From Planomicrobium stackebrandtii (GTDB lineage: Bacteria > Bacillota > Bacilli > Bacillales_A > Planococcaceae), in NCBI RefSeq assembly GCF_030814955.1, contig NZ_JAUSWB010000001.1:372001-436000 (forward strand): DNA of 64,000 nt. Direction: 5' to 3'. Positions 47,496 through 56,589 of this stretch are shown one piece after another (within the stretch, counting starts at the first letter, position 1; the number at the start of each line of letters is the position of its first letter). The translations under genes and the position numbers were made by a program. Under the pieces are notes generated by a model. It worked only from the letters and a program-made list of their open reading frames with translations. It had not been told where the DNA came from and ran no database searches.

Positions 47496-47522
47496 ATTAT
47501 AACAAAGTTTAAACAGCCACAA
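47496..47522 (-). promoter_or_regulatory. Probable promoter of resABC
   Basis: Minus strand TATAAT (47501-47496) with an extended TG one base ahead; TTGTGG lies 15 bases upstream (47522-47517). The short spacer makes the -35 doubtful, but the extended -10 is strong. Confidence 0.5.
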
Positions 47523-47550
47523 GTCTGGAGTTTTGAAGTGTTTGTGAACG

Positions 47551-48282
47551 TTAGACGCGCTTGCCCGTTTCAGCCAGAACACGTAATAGTTTAACTTCAT
47601 GCGCAGAAAGCTCCCGCGACTCGCCCGCGTTCAAACCGTGCAGTGTCAGAAAAGCAAATTGTTCACGGCTCAATTTCTGTACCGGGTAGCCGATCGCTTC
47701 AAACATTCTACGGACTTGACGGTTTCTTCCTTCGTGAATCGTGATCTGGACAATGGCTTTGCCTGTTTTTTTATCTCCCGATAACAGCTTTACTTTAGCA
47801 GGTGCAGTCATGCCGTCTTCGAGCTTGATGCCGCGTTCCAATTTTTTCAGGTCATCTCTTTCCGGAATCCCTTTTAAACGGGCTACGTATGTTTTGTCGA
47901 TTTCAAATTTTGGATGCGTCAGCATATTGGCAAATTCGCCATCGTTGGTCATAATCAATAACCCGGACGTATCATAATCCAAGCGGCCGACTGGATAAAT
48001 CCGTTTTTCAATATCCCCGAAAAAGTCTGTGACGACTTTGCGGTTTTTATCATCCGAAACAGCAGAAATTACGCCGCGCGGCTTGTAAAGCAAATAATAC
48101 ACTTTCTGCTCTTTTTCAAGCTGGACACCTTCAACTTCGATCTTATCCGTGCTTGAAACTTTGACACCCAATTCTTTGATCGTTTTTCCGTTGACTCTCA
48201 CTTTGCCGTCCAAAATCAATTGTTCCGACTTACGTCTTGATGCCACGCCTGCATGTGCAAGTACTTTCTGTAATCTTTCCAT
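47551..48282 (-). CDS. rluB: 23S rRNA pseudouridine synthase RluB
   Basis: S4 domain (about 1-48) followed by the RsuA/RluB catalytic domain with GRLDYDTSG at 99-107 (catalytic Asp102) and HEGRNRQVRRMFEAIGYPV. 243 residues. ATG 48282 has GAGGTG 9 bases upstream; a GTG four codons earlier is part of that site. Before scpB in B. subtilis come spmA, spmB and dacB; they are absent. Confidence 0.94.
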   Translation of the reverse strand: MERLQKVLAHAGVASRRKSEQLILDGKVRVNGKTIKELGVKVSSTDKIEVEGVQLEKEQKVYYLLYKPRGVISAVSDDKNRKVVTDFFGDIEKRIYPVGRLDYDTSGLLIMTNDGEFANMLTHPKFEIDKTYVARLKGIPERDDLKKLERGIKLEDGMTAPAKVKLLSGDKKTGKAIVQITIHEGRNRQVRRMFEAIGYPVQKLSREQFAFLTLHGLNAGESRELSAHEVKLLRVLAETGKRV

Positions 48283-48487
48283 AAATAAGTTCACCTCATT
48301 AGTATTTTTTTCGAAAAGCGTACGCGCTTGTTCAGCTCATTGGCCGGACACTGCAGCAGGAAAGACCGAAAAGTGCGTTTTCGGACGTTCCCGCCAAGCA
48401 CTGCAAATGTATTACAATAACTCGATATGCCGTTCGTTCCTCTCGGAATTATGTCACATTTCTTCGTAAAGCGGAAGCTCTAAGCTC
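48283..48487. other. Gene-free gap between rluB and scpB
   Basis: No coding frame with a ribosome site is seen. It begins with AAAAGCGTACGCGC (about 48315), similar to the dispersed repeat cores, and otherwise looks like decayed sequence. In B. subtilis this interval holds spmA, spmB and dacB. Confidence 0.5.
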
Positions 48488-48521
48488 AAAAGAAAAGAAG
48501 ACTGTCAATAGCGCAGCCTTC
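48488..48521 (-). terminator. Terminator after scpB
   Basis: Minus strand GAAGGCTG (48521-48514) pairs with CAGTCTTC (one G-U), followed by TTTTCTTTT. Confidence 0.75.
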
Positions 48522-48534
48522 CGCAAATAATGCT

Positions 48535-49125
48535 TTACACTTCTACTTCCTCTTTAAAAGTTTCTTGAAAGCTGGTCATAAAAAGATCTGTCTCATCATC
48601 TGAATCGCTCGCCGCTGCTTCAGGCAATGGCGGCAGTTCGTCCAAATTTTTTAATCCGAAATAATTTAAGAACTCTTTTGTTGTGCCATACAAAATAGCA
48701 CGGCCTGTTCCTTCAACCCTTCCCGTTTCCTGAACCAGGCCTTTAGCAGCCAAAGTATGCAATGCTTTTTCGCTTTTCACACCGCGCAAGTCTTCGACTT
48801 CTACCCGCGTAATCGGCTGCTTGTAGGCAATGATAGCCAAAACTTCCAAGGAGGCTTGAGACAAGGCCTGAACAGTCGGATTTTCCACCAGCTTTTGGAT
48901 GGTTTCTGCCACTTCCTGCTTGGTCACCAGCTGAAAGACGCCTGCCAGTTCCTTCAGGCAGATGCCGCATGCAGAGTCGGAGCAGCGTACCTCCAATTCC
49001 TTGATGCCATCCTGCAGCTCGACACCGTCCGATTCCGTCAAAAACTGAAGCTGCTTTAACGTGAGGCCGTCGTCTCCTGCCACAAAAAGCAGCGCCTCTA
49101 TCTTACTGGAAAGATTCGTCTTCAT
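48535..49125 (-). CDS. scpB: Segregation and condensation protein B
   Basis: Two winged-helix domains that dimerise and bind ScpA in the SMC condensin complex for chromosome segregation. 196 residues; ALSQASLEVLAIIAYKQPITRVEVEDLRGVKSEKAL is the hallmark stretch. Overlaps scpA by 23 bases, so they are co-translated. Confidence 0.95.
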   Translation of the reverse strand: MKTNLSSKIEALLFVAGDDGLTLKQLQFLTESDGVELQDGIKELEVRCSDSACGICLKELAGVFQLVTKQEVAETIQKLVENPTVQALSQASLEVLAIIAYKQPITRVEVEDLRGVKSEKALHTLAAKGLVQETGRVEGTGRAILYGTTKEFLNYFGLKNLDELPPLPEAAASDSDDETDLFMTSFQETFKEEVEV

Positions 49126-49876
49126 ATTCCCACTTGTCCTTTCTGAGTTCCACCATTAAATCGGTAAAGTTTGTTTCCTGCTCCACCGCAATGACTTGCC
49201 GTTTCATTAATTCCAAAATTGACAAGAACGATACCACCAGAACGGTTTTGTCGTCTGATGGAAACAGATTGCTAAAAGATGTGCGTCCCTTTGACAACCT
49301 CAACTGATCGACGATCGAGGTCATTTGGTGTTTGATAGAAATCTCTTGTCTGGCGATGCGCGCAGACAATGGCGCTTTTAATTGCTTCCGGCGGAGCATT
49401 TTCTGAAATGCCCCAAGCATGTCATAAGCGTTTACCTCGAGGTCTACTTGGGCGTAGGGGATGGCTGCTTGAATTTCCGATAAATCCATAGGCGCTTTTG
49501 TGTAAATAAAGGACCGTTTGCTTTCCAGCTCCTTTAAATTCTCGGAGGCATCCTTGAATTTCCGGTATTCTACAAGACGCGATACCAGCTCTTCGCGCGG
49601 ATCCTGCTCGTCGAACTCGTATTCAATTTCATCCAGCTCGCCTTCATGGACCGGCAGCAAAGTTTTGCTTTTGATCGCCAGCAATGTGGCTGCCATGACC
49701 AGGTATTCACTCGCCTCGTTTAGTTCCAGAACTTGCATCGCTCGTATGTGTTCCATATACTGTGAAGTAATCTGTGAAACAGGAATATCGTAAATATCAA
49801 TTTCCAAACGGTGGATTAAATGCAATAATAAATCAAGAGGGCCTTCAAAGGCCTCTACTTTTACTTCGTAAGACAT
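49103..49876 (-). CDS. scpA: Segregation and condensation protein A
   Basis: Kleisin that bridges the SMC heads. EAFEGPLDLLLHLI near residue 8 and YLVMAATLLAIKSKTLLP near 60 are family signatures; C-terminal winged helix from about 180. 257 residues. Divergent from ypuF. smc itself is elsewhere. Confidence 0.95.
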   Translation of the reverse strand: MSYEVKVEAFEGPLDLLLHLIHRLEIDIYDIPVSQITSQYMEHIRAMQVLELNEASEYLVMAATLLAIKSKTLLPVHEGELDEIEYEFDEQDPREELVSRLVEYRKFKDASENLKELESKRSFIYTKAPMDLSEIQAAIPYAQVDLEVNAYDMLGAFQKMLRRKQLKAPLSARIARQEISIKHQMTSIVDQLRLSKGRTSFSNLFPSDDKTVLVVSFLSILELMKRQVIAVEQETNFTDLMVELRKDKWEYEDESFQ

Positions 49877-49958
49877 GACTGTACCACCTGACTGTTAAAA
49901 TACTCATTCATCCCCATTAATGGGCAGTTACATTTATTATAGTAGAAAGGGGATCAAA

Positions 49959-50459
49959 ATGCATCCACTTCAACATCCGCTGTTTATTCAATACATCGTT
50001 AATTTCAATAAAGAAAAAGATTATTTTGAATGCCATGAAGTAGGCGAAGAATACTGGAAGTCCGTTGCACCTAAAGACAAAATGCATCCCCTGACCGGCT
50101 GGATCCAATTGGCGGTCGGCATGTACCATTGGCGAAGAAGCAATTACCCGGGAGCCTTGCGCTCTTTTATCCGCGCTAAGGTCAAATTGGCTTCAGGCGG
50201 CGTATGGGTGGAAGGATTCGACCATGAAAAGCTGATCGGCATCTTAACCACTTCAATCGAGGCTGTAACAGAACGCAAGCCATTTTTCATTCAGGAAATC
50301 CCGATTGTTTCAGAAGAGCTGAAGCAGGCTGTGGAATCCTATTATTCCGAACAGCCTCTGATCGAACAGGACCCATACTACCTGATGCATAAGCATCGGC
50401 TTCGCGACCGGTCTTCCATCATCAGTTTGCGCGAACAAAAAAAAAGGCGGAACCTTTAA
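49959..50459 (+). CDS. ypuF: DUF309 protein YpuF
   Basis: 166-residue soluble helical protein. The DUF309 motif FNKEKDYFECHEVGEEYWK and GWIQLAVGMYHWRRSNYPGA are clear. ATG 49959 has AAAGGGG upstream. Convergent with ribT; its last codons form one arm of a shared terminator. Function unknown; conserved beside scpA/ribT. Confidence 0.85.
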   Translation: MHPLQHPLFIQYIVNFNKEKDYFECHEVGEEYWKSVAPKDKMHPLTGWIQLAVGMYHWRRSNYPGALRSFIRAKVKLASGGVWVEGFDHEKLIGILTTSIEAVTERKPFFIQEIPIVSEELKQAVESYYSEQPLIEQDPYYLMHKHRLRDRSSIISLREQKKRRNL

Positions 50460-50479
50460 ATTAAAGGCCGCCTTTTTTT
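50437..50479. terminator. Shared terminator built into the ends of ypuF and ribT
   Basis: AAAAAGGCGG-AA-CCTTTAA pairs with TTAAAGG-CCGCCTTTTT with only an AA bulge. The stop codons of both convergent genes (ypuF 50457-50459, ribT 50461-50463) lie at the loop. A-run and T-run flank it, so it works both ways. Confidence 0.92.
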
Positions 50480-50820
50480 ACTGGGCATTTTTTTAGAAAC
50501 GCTTCGGTTTCATCTGTTGCAAGCATTTTGCGGTCTTGCATGATATCCTGAATTTTGTCCACCATTTCATGGCCAATTCCATCTCCGCGATGCGAAGGGT
50601 TCACAGATAAATGATGGATCGTATATGACTTTTCGCCAACTTCCACACCTAATAACCCGACAAAATCATCCCCTTTTTTCCAAAGGAATAACTGCCAATC
50701 CGGATTTTCTTCGTAGATGTGCATAGTTTGCTGCAGTTTTTTTAGTTCTCGCTCTTTAGGCATAAATGACAGCAGCCCCATAGCGATCTTTTCGAATGAT
50801 TTTTTATATCTGAATAACAT
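50461..50820 (-). CDS. ribT: GNAT acetyltransferase RibT
   Basis: 119-residue GNAT-fold protein; the acetyl-CoA pyrophosphate loop is in HLSVNPSHRGDGIGHEMV. ATG 50820 has GAGGG 9 bases upstream; an ATG five codons earlier overlaps that site. In B. subtilis ribT lies with the riboflavin operon; here rib biosynthesis genes are not adjacent. Substrate unknown. Confidence 0.85.
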   Translation of the reverse strand: MLFRYKKSFEKIAMGLLSFMPKERELKKLQQTMHIYEENPDWQLFLWKKGDDFVGLLGVEVGEKSYTIHHLSVNPSHRGDGIGHEMVDKIQDIMQDRKMLATDETEAFLKKCPVKKGGL

Positions 50821-50900
50821 AATTAAATCCCTCATTTTCGTCTAAAAGCGGCTTTTACCATACTACTATAGTTCTCTTGATAACTCAAGAGAGCAACTTT

Positions 50901-51005
50901 TCAGCCGCCCGCGACATTTTCTGCGAAAAAGACCCAATAAACAAATCCCCAGGCGATGGCCATAGCTAAGATGAAAAGCAGCAAGACAAGATTCTCTTTT
51001 TTCAT
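50901..51005 (-). CDS. 34-residue membrane micro-ORF coupled to lysA
   Basis: ATG 51005 overlaps the lysA TGA as ATGA. The peptide begins MKKENLVLLL, continues as one hydrophobic helix (about residues 6-28, rich in Leu, Ala, Trp, Phe) and ends AENVAGG. Basic start and acidic outer side suggest a single-pass membrane peptide with the tail outside. A hairpin CTCTTGA/TCAAGAG (about 50873-50891) follows. No homologue known to me. The coupling and composition make a real gene likely, but it is short. Confidence 0.6.
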   Translation of the reverse strand: MKKENLVLLLFILAMAIAWGFVYWVFFAENVAGG

Positions 51006-52324
51006 TGTTGTACAGCCTTTGTGGAATAGATCAAATCCTGCTTGACTAAATCCTCATTTGTTTCACGCTTTACGACAAGCTGATGCGCACCGTTTTCGAC
51101 GAAAACAACAGCTGGCCGCGCAATGCGGTTATAATTGCTGGCCATTGAATAGCCATAGGCGCCTGTACAGAAAACACTAAGAAGATCTCCTGCTTCAACA
51201 GGAGGCAGCTCCGCTTTTTCGATCAGTTTGTCTCCAGATTCACAGCATTTACCTGCAATTGTGTAATGCTCAGTCAATGCAGCATTTGCTTTATTGGCCA
51301 CAAGCGAGCTGTATTTTGCTCCGTACAGGGCCGGCCGAATATTATCCGACATGCCACCGTCTACCGCCGCATAGTTGCGGGTACCCGGAACTTCTTTCGT
51401 TGAGCCAATTGTGTAGAGCGTCGTACCGGCATCGCCAATCAGCGAGCGGCCCGGTTCAATCCAAATTTCAGGAACTGGATAGCCTGAAGATTCCGAAGTC
51501 TGCTTGACCGTGCCAATCATTTGCTCTACATAAACAGCGGGTTCAAGCGGTTCATCTTCCTCTGTATATCGGATGCCGAAACCTCCGCCGAGATTTAATA
51601 CCGGGCACGTGTAGCCAAATTCTGATTTCCATCCAGCCATTTTCTGGAGCAGCTTTTCGGCTGCCAGCTGGAATGCCCCTGTATCAAATATTTGAGAGCC
51701 GATATGGCAATGAAGACCCATCAGTTTCAAATATTCGTGGTCATAGGTTTGCTGGAACGCTCGATCCGCTTGGCCATTCTTCAAGTCAAAGCCGAATTTT
51801 GAATCTTCCTGCCCGGTCGTGATGTAATCATGTGTATGTGCTTCAATTCCAGGAGTCACGCGCAACAAGATGTTCATTGGTCGTTTGGATTGCTCGGAAA
51901 GTTTCTTCAATAAGTTAATTTCATGGAAATTATCAACAACAATGCAGCCAATCCCAACTTCAAACGCCATCTGCAACTCTTCCAAACTTTTGTTGTTGCC
52001 GTGGAAATGGATCCTTTCAACCGGGAAACCAGCTTTGACGGCTGTGTACAATTCGCCTGCGGAAACCACATCCAAGGATAGATTTTCTTCTGCGGCTACC
52101 TGGTAGATGGCAATGGTCGAGAATGCTTTGCTGGCATAAGCGACCTGATAGCCAATCCCCGCTTCTTCGAAGGTTTGCTGAAATGCTTTTGCGCGGTCCC
52201 GGAATAATTGAATGTCGTAGACGTACAGCGGTGTGCCATATGTTTTCGCCAATTCGACCGAATCGGTTCCGCCAATCGTCAAATGGCCCTGCTCATTGAT
52301 AGTTTGTGTGCCGTATAAATGCAA
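51002..52324 (-). CDS. lysA: Diaminopimelate decarboxylase
   Basis: PLP-dependent last step of lysine synthesis. PLP-lysine in QVAYASKAF (Lys66), HCHIGSQI, NLGGGFGIRY, EPGRSLIGDAG and CESGD are all present; 440 residues. TTG 52324 has AGGAGG 8 bases upstream; the frame stays open 20 codons further without support. In B. subtilis the spoVA operon adjoins lysA; here pdp does. Confidence 0.95.
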   Translation of the reverse strand: MHLYGTQTINEQGHLTIGGTDSVELAKTYGTPLYVYDIQLFRDRAKAFQQTFEEAGIGYQVAYASKAFSTIAIYQVAAEENLSLDVVSAGELYTAVKAGFPVERIHFHGNNKSLEELQMAFEVGIGCIVVDNFHEINLLKKLSEQSKRPMNILLRVTPGIEAHTHDYITTGQEDSKFGFDLKNGQADRAFQQTYDHEYLKLMGLHCHIGSQIFDTGAFQLAAEKLLQKMAGWKSEFGYTCPVLNLGGGFGIRYTEEDEPLEPAVYVEQMIGTVKQTSESSGYPVPEIWIEPGRSLIGDAGTTLYTIGSTKEVPGTRNYAAVDGGMSDNIRPALYGAKYSSLVANKANAALTEHYTIAGKCCESGDKLIEKAELPPVEAGDLLSVFCTGAYGYSMASNYNRIARPAVVFVENGAHQLVVKRETNEDLVKQDLIYSTKAVQQ

Positions 52325-52355
52325 TAAAAGCCCCTCCTGATGGTATATGTATGTG

Positions 52356-52392
52356 AAAAATCTTGCTGAGCAGCTACCCAGCAAGATTTTTT
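52356..52392 (-). terminator. Terminator between pdp and lysA
   Basis: AAAAATCTTGCTG (52356-52368) pairs with CAGCAAGATTTTT (52379-52391), immediately after the pdp stop; bidirectional in form. Confidence 0.9.
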
Positions 52393-52393
52393 G

Positions 52394-53698
52394 TCAATCG
52401 GTGATCAAAGCAGAAATCAGCTTGATTTTTTCAACCGGTTCACTTGTATATTCGATACTATTATATATCATATTAGAACATTCTGCGAGTTCTTGTGTGT
52501 TGGAATAAATTGTAGCGATCGACTCGCCCGCTTTAACGAAGTCCCCTACTTTTTTGTGAAGGACAATGCCGACAGCCAAGTCGATTTGAGATTCTTTTGT
52601 TGCTCTGCCTGCTCCCAGCACCATAGCCGCTGTGCCAATCTCATCCGCTTCCATAAACGAAATGTAGCCTTCTTCTTTGGAAGGAACTTCTGTAACAAAC
52701 TCAGCTTGTGGCAATAATGTGACATCATCCACCACTGCCGGATTGCCGCCCTGATCGGCTATAAACTGTTTGAAGAATTCCAGTGCTTGCCCATTTTCAA
52801 TAACGTTTTCGAGCATTGTCCGTGCTTCTTCCAACGTATCCGCCTTGCCGCCAACAACTACCATCTGGCTGCCGAGCACCATGCACAATTCTGTCAAATC
52901 TTCTGGTCCTTTGCCTTGCAGGGTTTCAATCGCTTCTTTGACTTCCAGAGCGTTGCCAATGGCAAAGCCCAGAGGCTGGCTCATATCCGAAATGATGGCC
53001 ATCGTTTTTCTGCCTGTCGCGTTGCCGATCCCAACCATAGCGTGTGCCAATTCTTTCGCGTCTTCCGGCGTTTTCATAAATGCACCTTCGCCTGTTTTAA
53101 CGTCCAGAACGATAGCGTCAGCTCCAGCTGCGATTTTTTTGCTCATGATCGAGCTTGCGATCAATGGAATGCTGTTGACAGTTCCTGTTACATCACGGAG
53201 TGCATACATTTTCTTATCTGCAGGAGTCAGATTGCCGCTTTGGCCAATCACTGCGAGTTTATGGTCATTTACTTGTTTGATAAAATCCTCAGTCGACAGT
53301 TCTACATGGAAACCATCAATTGCTTCTAATTTATCAATGGTACCGCCAGTATGGCCAAGGCCGCGCCCGCTCATTTTGGCAACCGGAACGCCGCATGCTG
53401 CGACTAATGGTCCAAGCACAAGAGTCGTTGTATCGCCGACGCCGCCGGTGGAATGCTTATCGACCTTGATGCCTTCAATCGCTGACAAGTCAATTTGATC
53501 GCCCGATTCAGCCATTGCCATTGTCAGATCTGCACGTTCGCGCTCCGTCATGTTTTGGAAATAGACAGCCATCAGGAATGCGCTCATCTGATAATCTTCA
53601 ATGTCACCGTTTGTGTAGCCGGTGATGACAAATTTTATTTCTTCTGTCGATAACTCATTGCCGTCTCTTTTCTTTTCAATCAAATCTACCATTCTCAT
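52394..53698 (-). CDS. pdp: Pyrimidine-nucleoside phosphorylase
   Basis: Splits uridine, thymidine and deoxyuridine to base and (deoxy)ribose-1-phosphate. [35 protein letters not shown], and [12 protein letters not shown] are family signatures; 434 residues. It follows deoB, whose product isomerises the sugar phosphate formed, so the pair forms a nucleoside-salvage unit. In B. subtilis pdp lies with dra-nupC elsewhere, so this placement is a rearrangement. Confidence 0.95.
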   Translation of the reverse strand: MRMVDLIEKKRDGNELSTEEIKFVITGYTNGDIEDYQMSAFLMAVYFQNMTERERADLTMAMAESGDQIDLSAIEGIKVDKHSTGGVGDTTTLVLGPLVAACGVPVAKMSGRGLGHTGGTIDKLEAIDGFHVELSTEDFIKQVNDHKLAVIGQSGNLTPADKKMYALRDVTGTVNSIPLIASSIMSKKIAAGADAIVLDVKTGEGAFMKTPEDAKELAHAMVGIGNATGRKTMAIISDMSQPLGFAIGNALEVKEAIETLQGKGPEDLTELCMVLGSQMVVVGGKADTLEEARTMLENVIENGQALEFFKQFIADQGGNPAVVDDVTLLPQAEFVTEVPSKEEGYISFMEADEIGTAAMVLGAGRATKESQIDLAVGIVLHKKVGDFVKAGESIATIYSNTQELAECSNMIYNSIEYTSEPVEKIKLISALITD

Positions 53699-53775
53699 GA
53701 ATTCTACCGCCTTTTTAGGTTAGTTTCTGAACAGATCAACTAAAAGCATATCGGATTATTTTTATTGTAGAGACT

Positions 53776-54966
53776 CTATTCTTTATTTAAACGAGCTAAA
53801 AAACTCTTGCCGAATTTAGGCATTGCTACTGAAAAGTTTTCAGCGATAGTAGCGCCGATATCCGAGAATGTTTTGCCTGTTTCCAGCTGCTCGCCGCCAG
53901 CAAAACGCGGCGAATAAACTAATAGCGGCACGTATTCACGAGTATGATCAGTGCCAGGGAATGTTGGATCATTGCCATGATCTGCTGTAATAATCAACAA
54001 GTCATCTTCCTGCATTTTTTCCAGCACTTCAGGCAACCGGACATCGAATGCCTCCAGTGCATCTCCATACCCTTGCGGATCTCGGCGGTGGCCATAAAGT
54101 GCATCAAAGTCCACCAGATTCAAGAAGCTCAGTCCTTGAAAGTCTTCACCGGCAACTTGCACGAGCTTGTCCATGCCATCCATATTGTCTTTTGTCCGCA
54201 AAGATTTTGTAACCCCTGCGCCATTGTAAATATCATCAATTTTCCCAATGGCGATGACGTCTTTCCCACCATCTTTCAACTCGTTCATGACAGTGCGGTC
54301 AAATGGCGCCAGAGCATAATCGTGGCGATTTGTTGTCCGCTTGAATGCCCCAGGCTGGCCCAGGAACGGACGTGCAATAACACGGCCGACTAAGTATTCA
54401 GGCTCCAATGTCAATTCCCGTGCTATCTCACAAATGCGGTAAAGCTCTTCCAATGGAATGATTTCTTCATGAGCCGCAATCTGCAAAACCGGATCAGCCG
54501 ATGTATAGACGATAATAGCTCCCGTCTCCATATGCTGCTGGCCCAGTTCATCCAAAATTTCAGTGCCGCTTGCCGGCTTGTTGCCCAAAACTTTGCGGCC
54601 AGTTTTTTCTTCCAGCTGCCGAATCAACTCTTCAGGAAACCCTTCCGGATAAACTTTAAAAGGCGTATCGATGTTTAATCCCATGATTTCCCAATGGCCA
54701 GTCATCGTATCTTTGCCGACCGAAGCTTCCTCTAATTTGCCGAAATAGGCTGCTGGTGCATCAGTAGCTGCAAGCCCTTTCACTGGAACGATGTTTGCTA
54801 GCCCCAGCTTCTCCAAATTCGGCATGTTCAACCCGCCTACTGCTTCTGCAATATGGCCGAGCGTATTTGATCCTGTATCTCCAAAGGCTTCTGCGTCCGG
54901 CGCTTCACCGATCCCCACTGAATCCAATACAACTAAATGTACACGTTTGAAAGGTTTGTTTGTCAT
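53776..54966 (-). CDS. deoB: Phosphopentomutase
   Basis: Interconverts (deoxy)ribose-1- and -5-phosphate. Alkaline-phosphatase-like fold: [13 protein letters not shown] at 12-24, [10 protein letters not shown] with the phospho-Thr, and [22 protein letters not shown]. 396 residues. Called drm in B. subtilis, where it neighbours xerD as here. Confidence 0.96.
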   Translation of the reverse strand: MTNKPFKRVHLVVLDSVGIGEAPDAEAFGDTGSNTLGHIAEAVGGLNMPNLEKLGLANIVPVKGLAATDAPAAYFGKLEEASVGKDTMTGHWEIMGLNIDTPFKVYPEGFPEELIRQLEEKTGRKVLGNKPASGTEILDELGQQHMETGAIIVYTSADPVLQIAAHEEIIPLEELYRICEIARELTLEPEYLVGRVIARPFLGQPGAFKRTTNRHDYALAPFDRTVMNELKDGGKDVIAIGKIDDIYNGAGVTKSLRTKDNMDGMDKLVQVAGEDFQGLSFLNLVDFDALYGHRRDPQGYGDALEAFDVRLPEVLEKMQEDDLLIITADHGNDPTFPGTDHTREYVPLLVYSPRFAGGEQLETGKTFSDIGATIAENFSVAMPKFGKSFLARLNKE

Positions 54967-55038
54967 AAGTCTTCCTCCTTATTTTCGCTTTTATCTTACC
55001 ACATATCCGCCCCTCGTCAGAAGTCAGACCTCTTTTGT

Positions 55039-55941
55039 TTAAGCGCGTGGATGAAATTGGGAATACACATCTTTAAGGCGTGTTTTGCTAACATGAGTAT
55101 AAATTTGAGTTGTTGAAATATCTGCATGGCCAAGCATTTCCTGTACTGCCCGTATGTCCGCTCCATTTTCCAGCAGGTGCGTAGCGAAAGAATGGCGCAG
55201 CGTGTGCGGCGTCAATTGTTTTTGGATTCCAGCTTTTTGGGCATGCTGCTTGAGCAGTTTCCAAAAGCCTTGGCGGGTCAGCCGTTTGCCGCGCTGATTG
55301 ATGAACATGGCATCGGTTTTTTCTCCACTTTTCAGCAGGTCTATCCGCCCTTTTTCAAGATAGGTTTGGCAGGAATTCAGCGCCGATTTCCCTAAAGGTA
55401 TTATCCGCTCTTTTCCGCCTTTGCCTGTACAGCGGACAAACCCCATCGTCAAATGGACATCTTCCACATCCAAATTGATGCATTCACTGATTCGCATCCC
55501 GCTGGCGTATAACAGTTCCAGCATTGCCAGATCCCGCAGCCCATTGGCCTTGTTGGTGGCAGGCGCCTGCATCAACGCATCCACTTCTTCAATAGACAGG
55601 ATGTTAGGCAGTTTCTTGTCCATCTGAGGCATCTCCAAATGGACAGTAGGGTCGGTTTCAACAATGCGTTCACGGATTAGAAATTGGTGAAACGAACGAA
55701 TAGACGAAATATGGCGCGCAACAGTACGCGGCGTTTTCGTCGATTCCTTCAAATGGCGCAAGTGATTTAATATATGTACCCGCTCAACTTTGCTAAGCGA
55801 CTCCAGCTGCTCAACTTCTTTTAAATACTGCAGATAGACTTTGAGATCCCGTTGGTATGACGATAACGTATTATCTGCAAGCTGTTTTTCAACACGCAGA
55901 AAATGCAGGTAATCATCGAGTGCATCTTTGCCAAAGTTCAT
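55039..55941 (-). CDS. xerD: Site-specific tyrosine recombinase XerD
   Basis: Resolves chromosome dimers at dif. Catalytic set complete: Arg150 (GMRISE), Lys174, His246 and Arg249 (HTLRH), His272 and Tyr281 (TTQIYTHV). SAM-like core-binding domain at 5-90. 300 residues from ATG 55941 (GGGAGG upstream). Housekeeping copy by its place next to fur and deoB, not a phage integrase. Confidence 0.94.
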   Translation of the reverse strand: MNFGKDALDDYLHFLRVEKQLADNTLSSYQRDLKVYLQYLKEVEQLESLSKVERVHILNHLRHLKESTKTPRTVARHISSIRSFHQFLIRERIVETDPTVHLEMPQMDKKLPNILSIEEVDALMQAPATNKANGLRDLAMLELLYASGMRISECINLDVEDVHLTMGFVRCTGKGGKERIIPLGKSALNSCQTYLEKGRIDLLKSGEKTDAMFINQRGKRLTRQGFWKLLKQHAQKAGIQKQLTPHTLRHSFATHLLENGADIRAVQEMLGHADISTTQIYTHVSKTRLKDVYSQFHPRA

Positions 55942-56010
55942 GCGTCTGCCTCCCTGGTATTTTATATTTAAGACAATCATTCTGCCGCTAAAGCTTTTCC
56001 GTTTTCCCAT

Positions 56011-56043
56011 AAAAAAAGGACGGCCATTATGGGCCGTCCTTTT
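56011..56043 (-). terminator. Terminator after fur
   Basis: AAAAGGACGGCC (56014-56025) and GGCCGTCCTTTT (56032-56043); the T-run on the minus strand ends the fur transcript before xerD. Confidence 0.9.
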
Positions 56044-56051
56044 GGCATCCC

Positions 56052-56513
56052 TTATTCTGATGGATTTTGAGAACTGCTGTCGTTGCAGCGCCAGCAGATG
56101 CCATGGAAAGTAAGACGGTGGTCTTTAATTTGGAAATTCCAGCGTTTCTCTACGATATTCTCCACATCTTCCAAAAGATCTTCCTGTATTTCATCCACTG
56201 CTCCACATTCCAGGCACACAAGGTGATGGTGAAAATGTGCTGCGCCTTCCTGACGCAAATCATAACGCGACACGCCGTCACCAAAATTTATTTTATCGAC
56301 AATTTTTAATTCTGTTAAAAGTTCTAGTGTACGGTACACAGTTGCCAATCCGATTTCCGGTGCAATATCTTTTACTAAAAGATAGACGTCCTCTGCACTC
56401 AAATGGTCTTCTTCATGGTCTAACAAAACTCGAACTGTCGCTTCACGCTGTGGCGTCAATTTGTAACTCGCAGCGTGTAATTGCTTTTTAATCCGATCAA
56501 TCCTGGTTTCCAT
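56052..56513 (-). CDS. fur: Fur-family iron uptake repressor
   Basis: 153 residues: winged helix (LATVYRTLELL is the recognition part) and a metal domain with HFHHH (93-97) and two CxxC pairs (Cys100/103, Cys140/143) for structural zinc. Adjacent to xerD and nudF, the place of fur in B. subtilis; Fur is favoured over PerR or Zur by position. Upstream are a strong promoter and a PerR-type box. Confidence 0.9.
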   Translation of the reverse strand: METRIDRIKKQLHAASYKLTPQREATVRVLLDHEEDHLSAEDVYLLVKDIAPEIGLATVYRTLELLTELKIVDKINFGDGVSRYDLRQEGAAHFHHHLVCLECGAVDEIQEDLLEDVENIVEKRWNFQIKDHRLTFHGICWRCNDSSSQNPSE

Positions 56514-56539
56514 GCGACGCCCTCCCTCAAACTGCCTCT

Positions 56540-56569
56540 ATTATATCAAAAGGGAGTTCTCAATTACAA
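56540..56569 (-). promoter_or_regulatory. Promoter of fur
   Basis: Minus strand TTGTAA (56569-56564), 18 bases, TATAAT (56545-56540) with TG one base before the -10. Starts about 27 bases before the fur ATG. Confidence 0.75.
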
Positions 56570-56589
56570 CAATACTATCTGCCCTTTAA

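Noticed and set aside
52770..53498. 242-residue plus-strand frame opposite pdp
   Set aside because: It lies wholly antisense to a clear pyrimidine-nucleoside phosphorylase gene; its openness follows from that gene's codon use.
55039..55941. Integrase of a mobile element
   Set aside because: The recombinase sits between deoB and fur as XerD does in Bacilli, with no attachment-site repeats or phage genes nearby.
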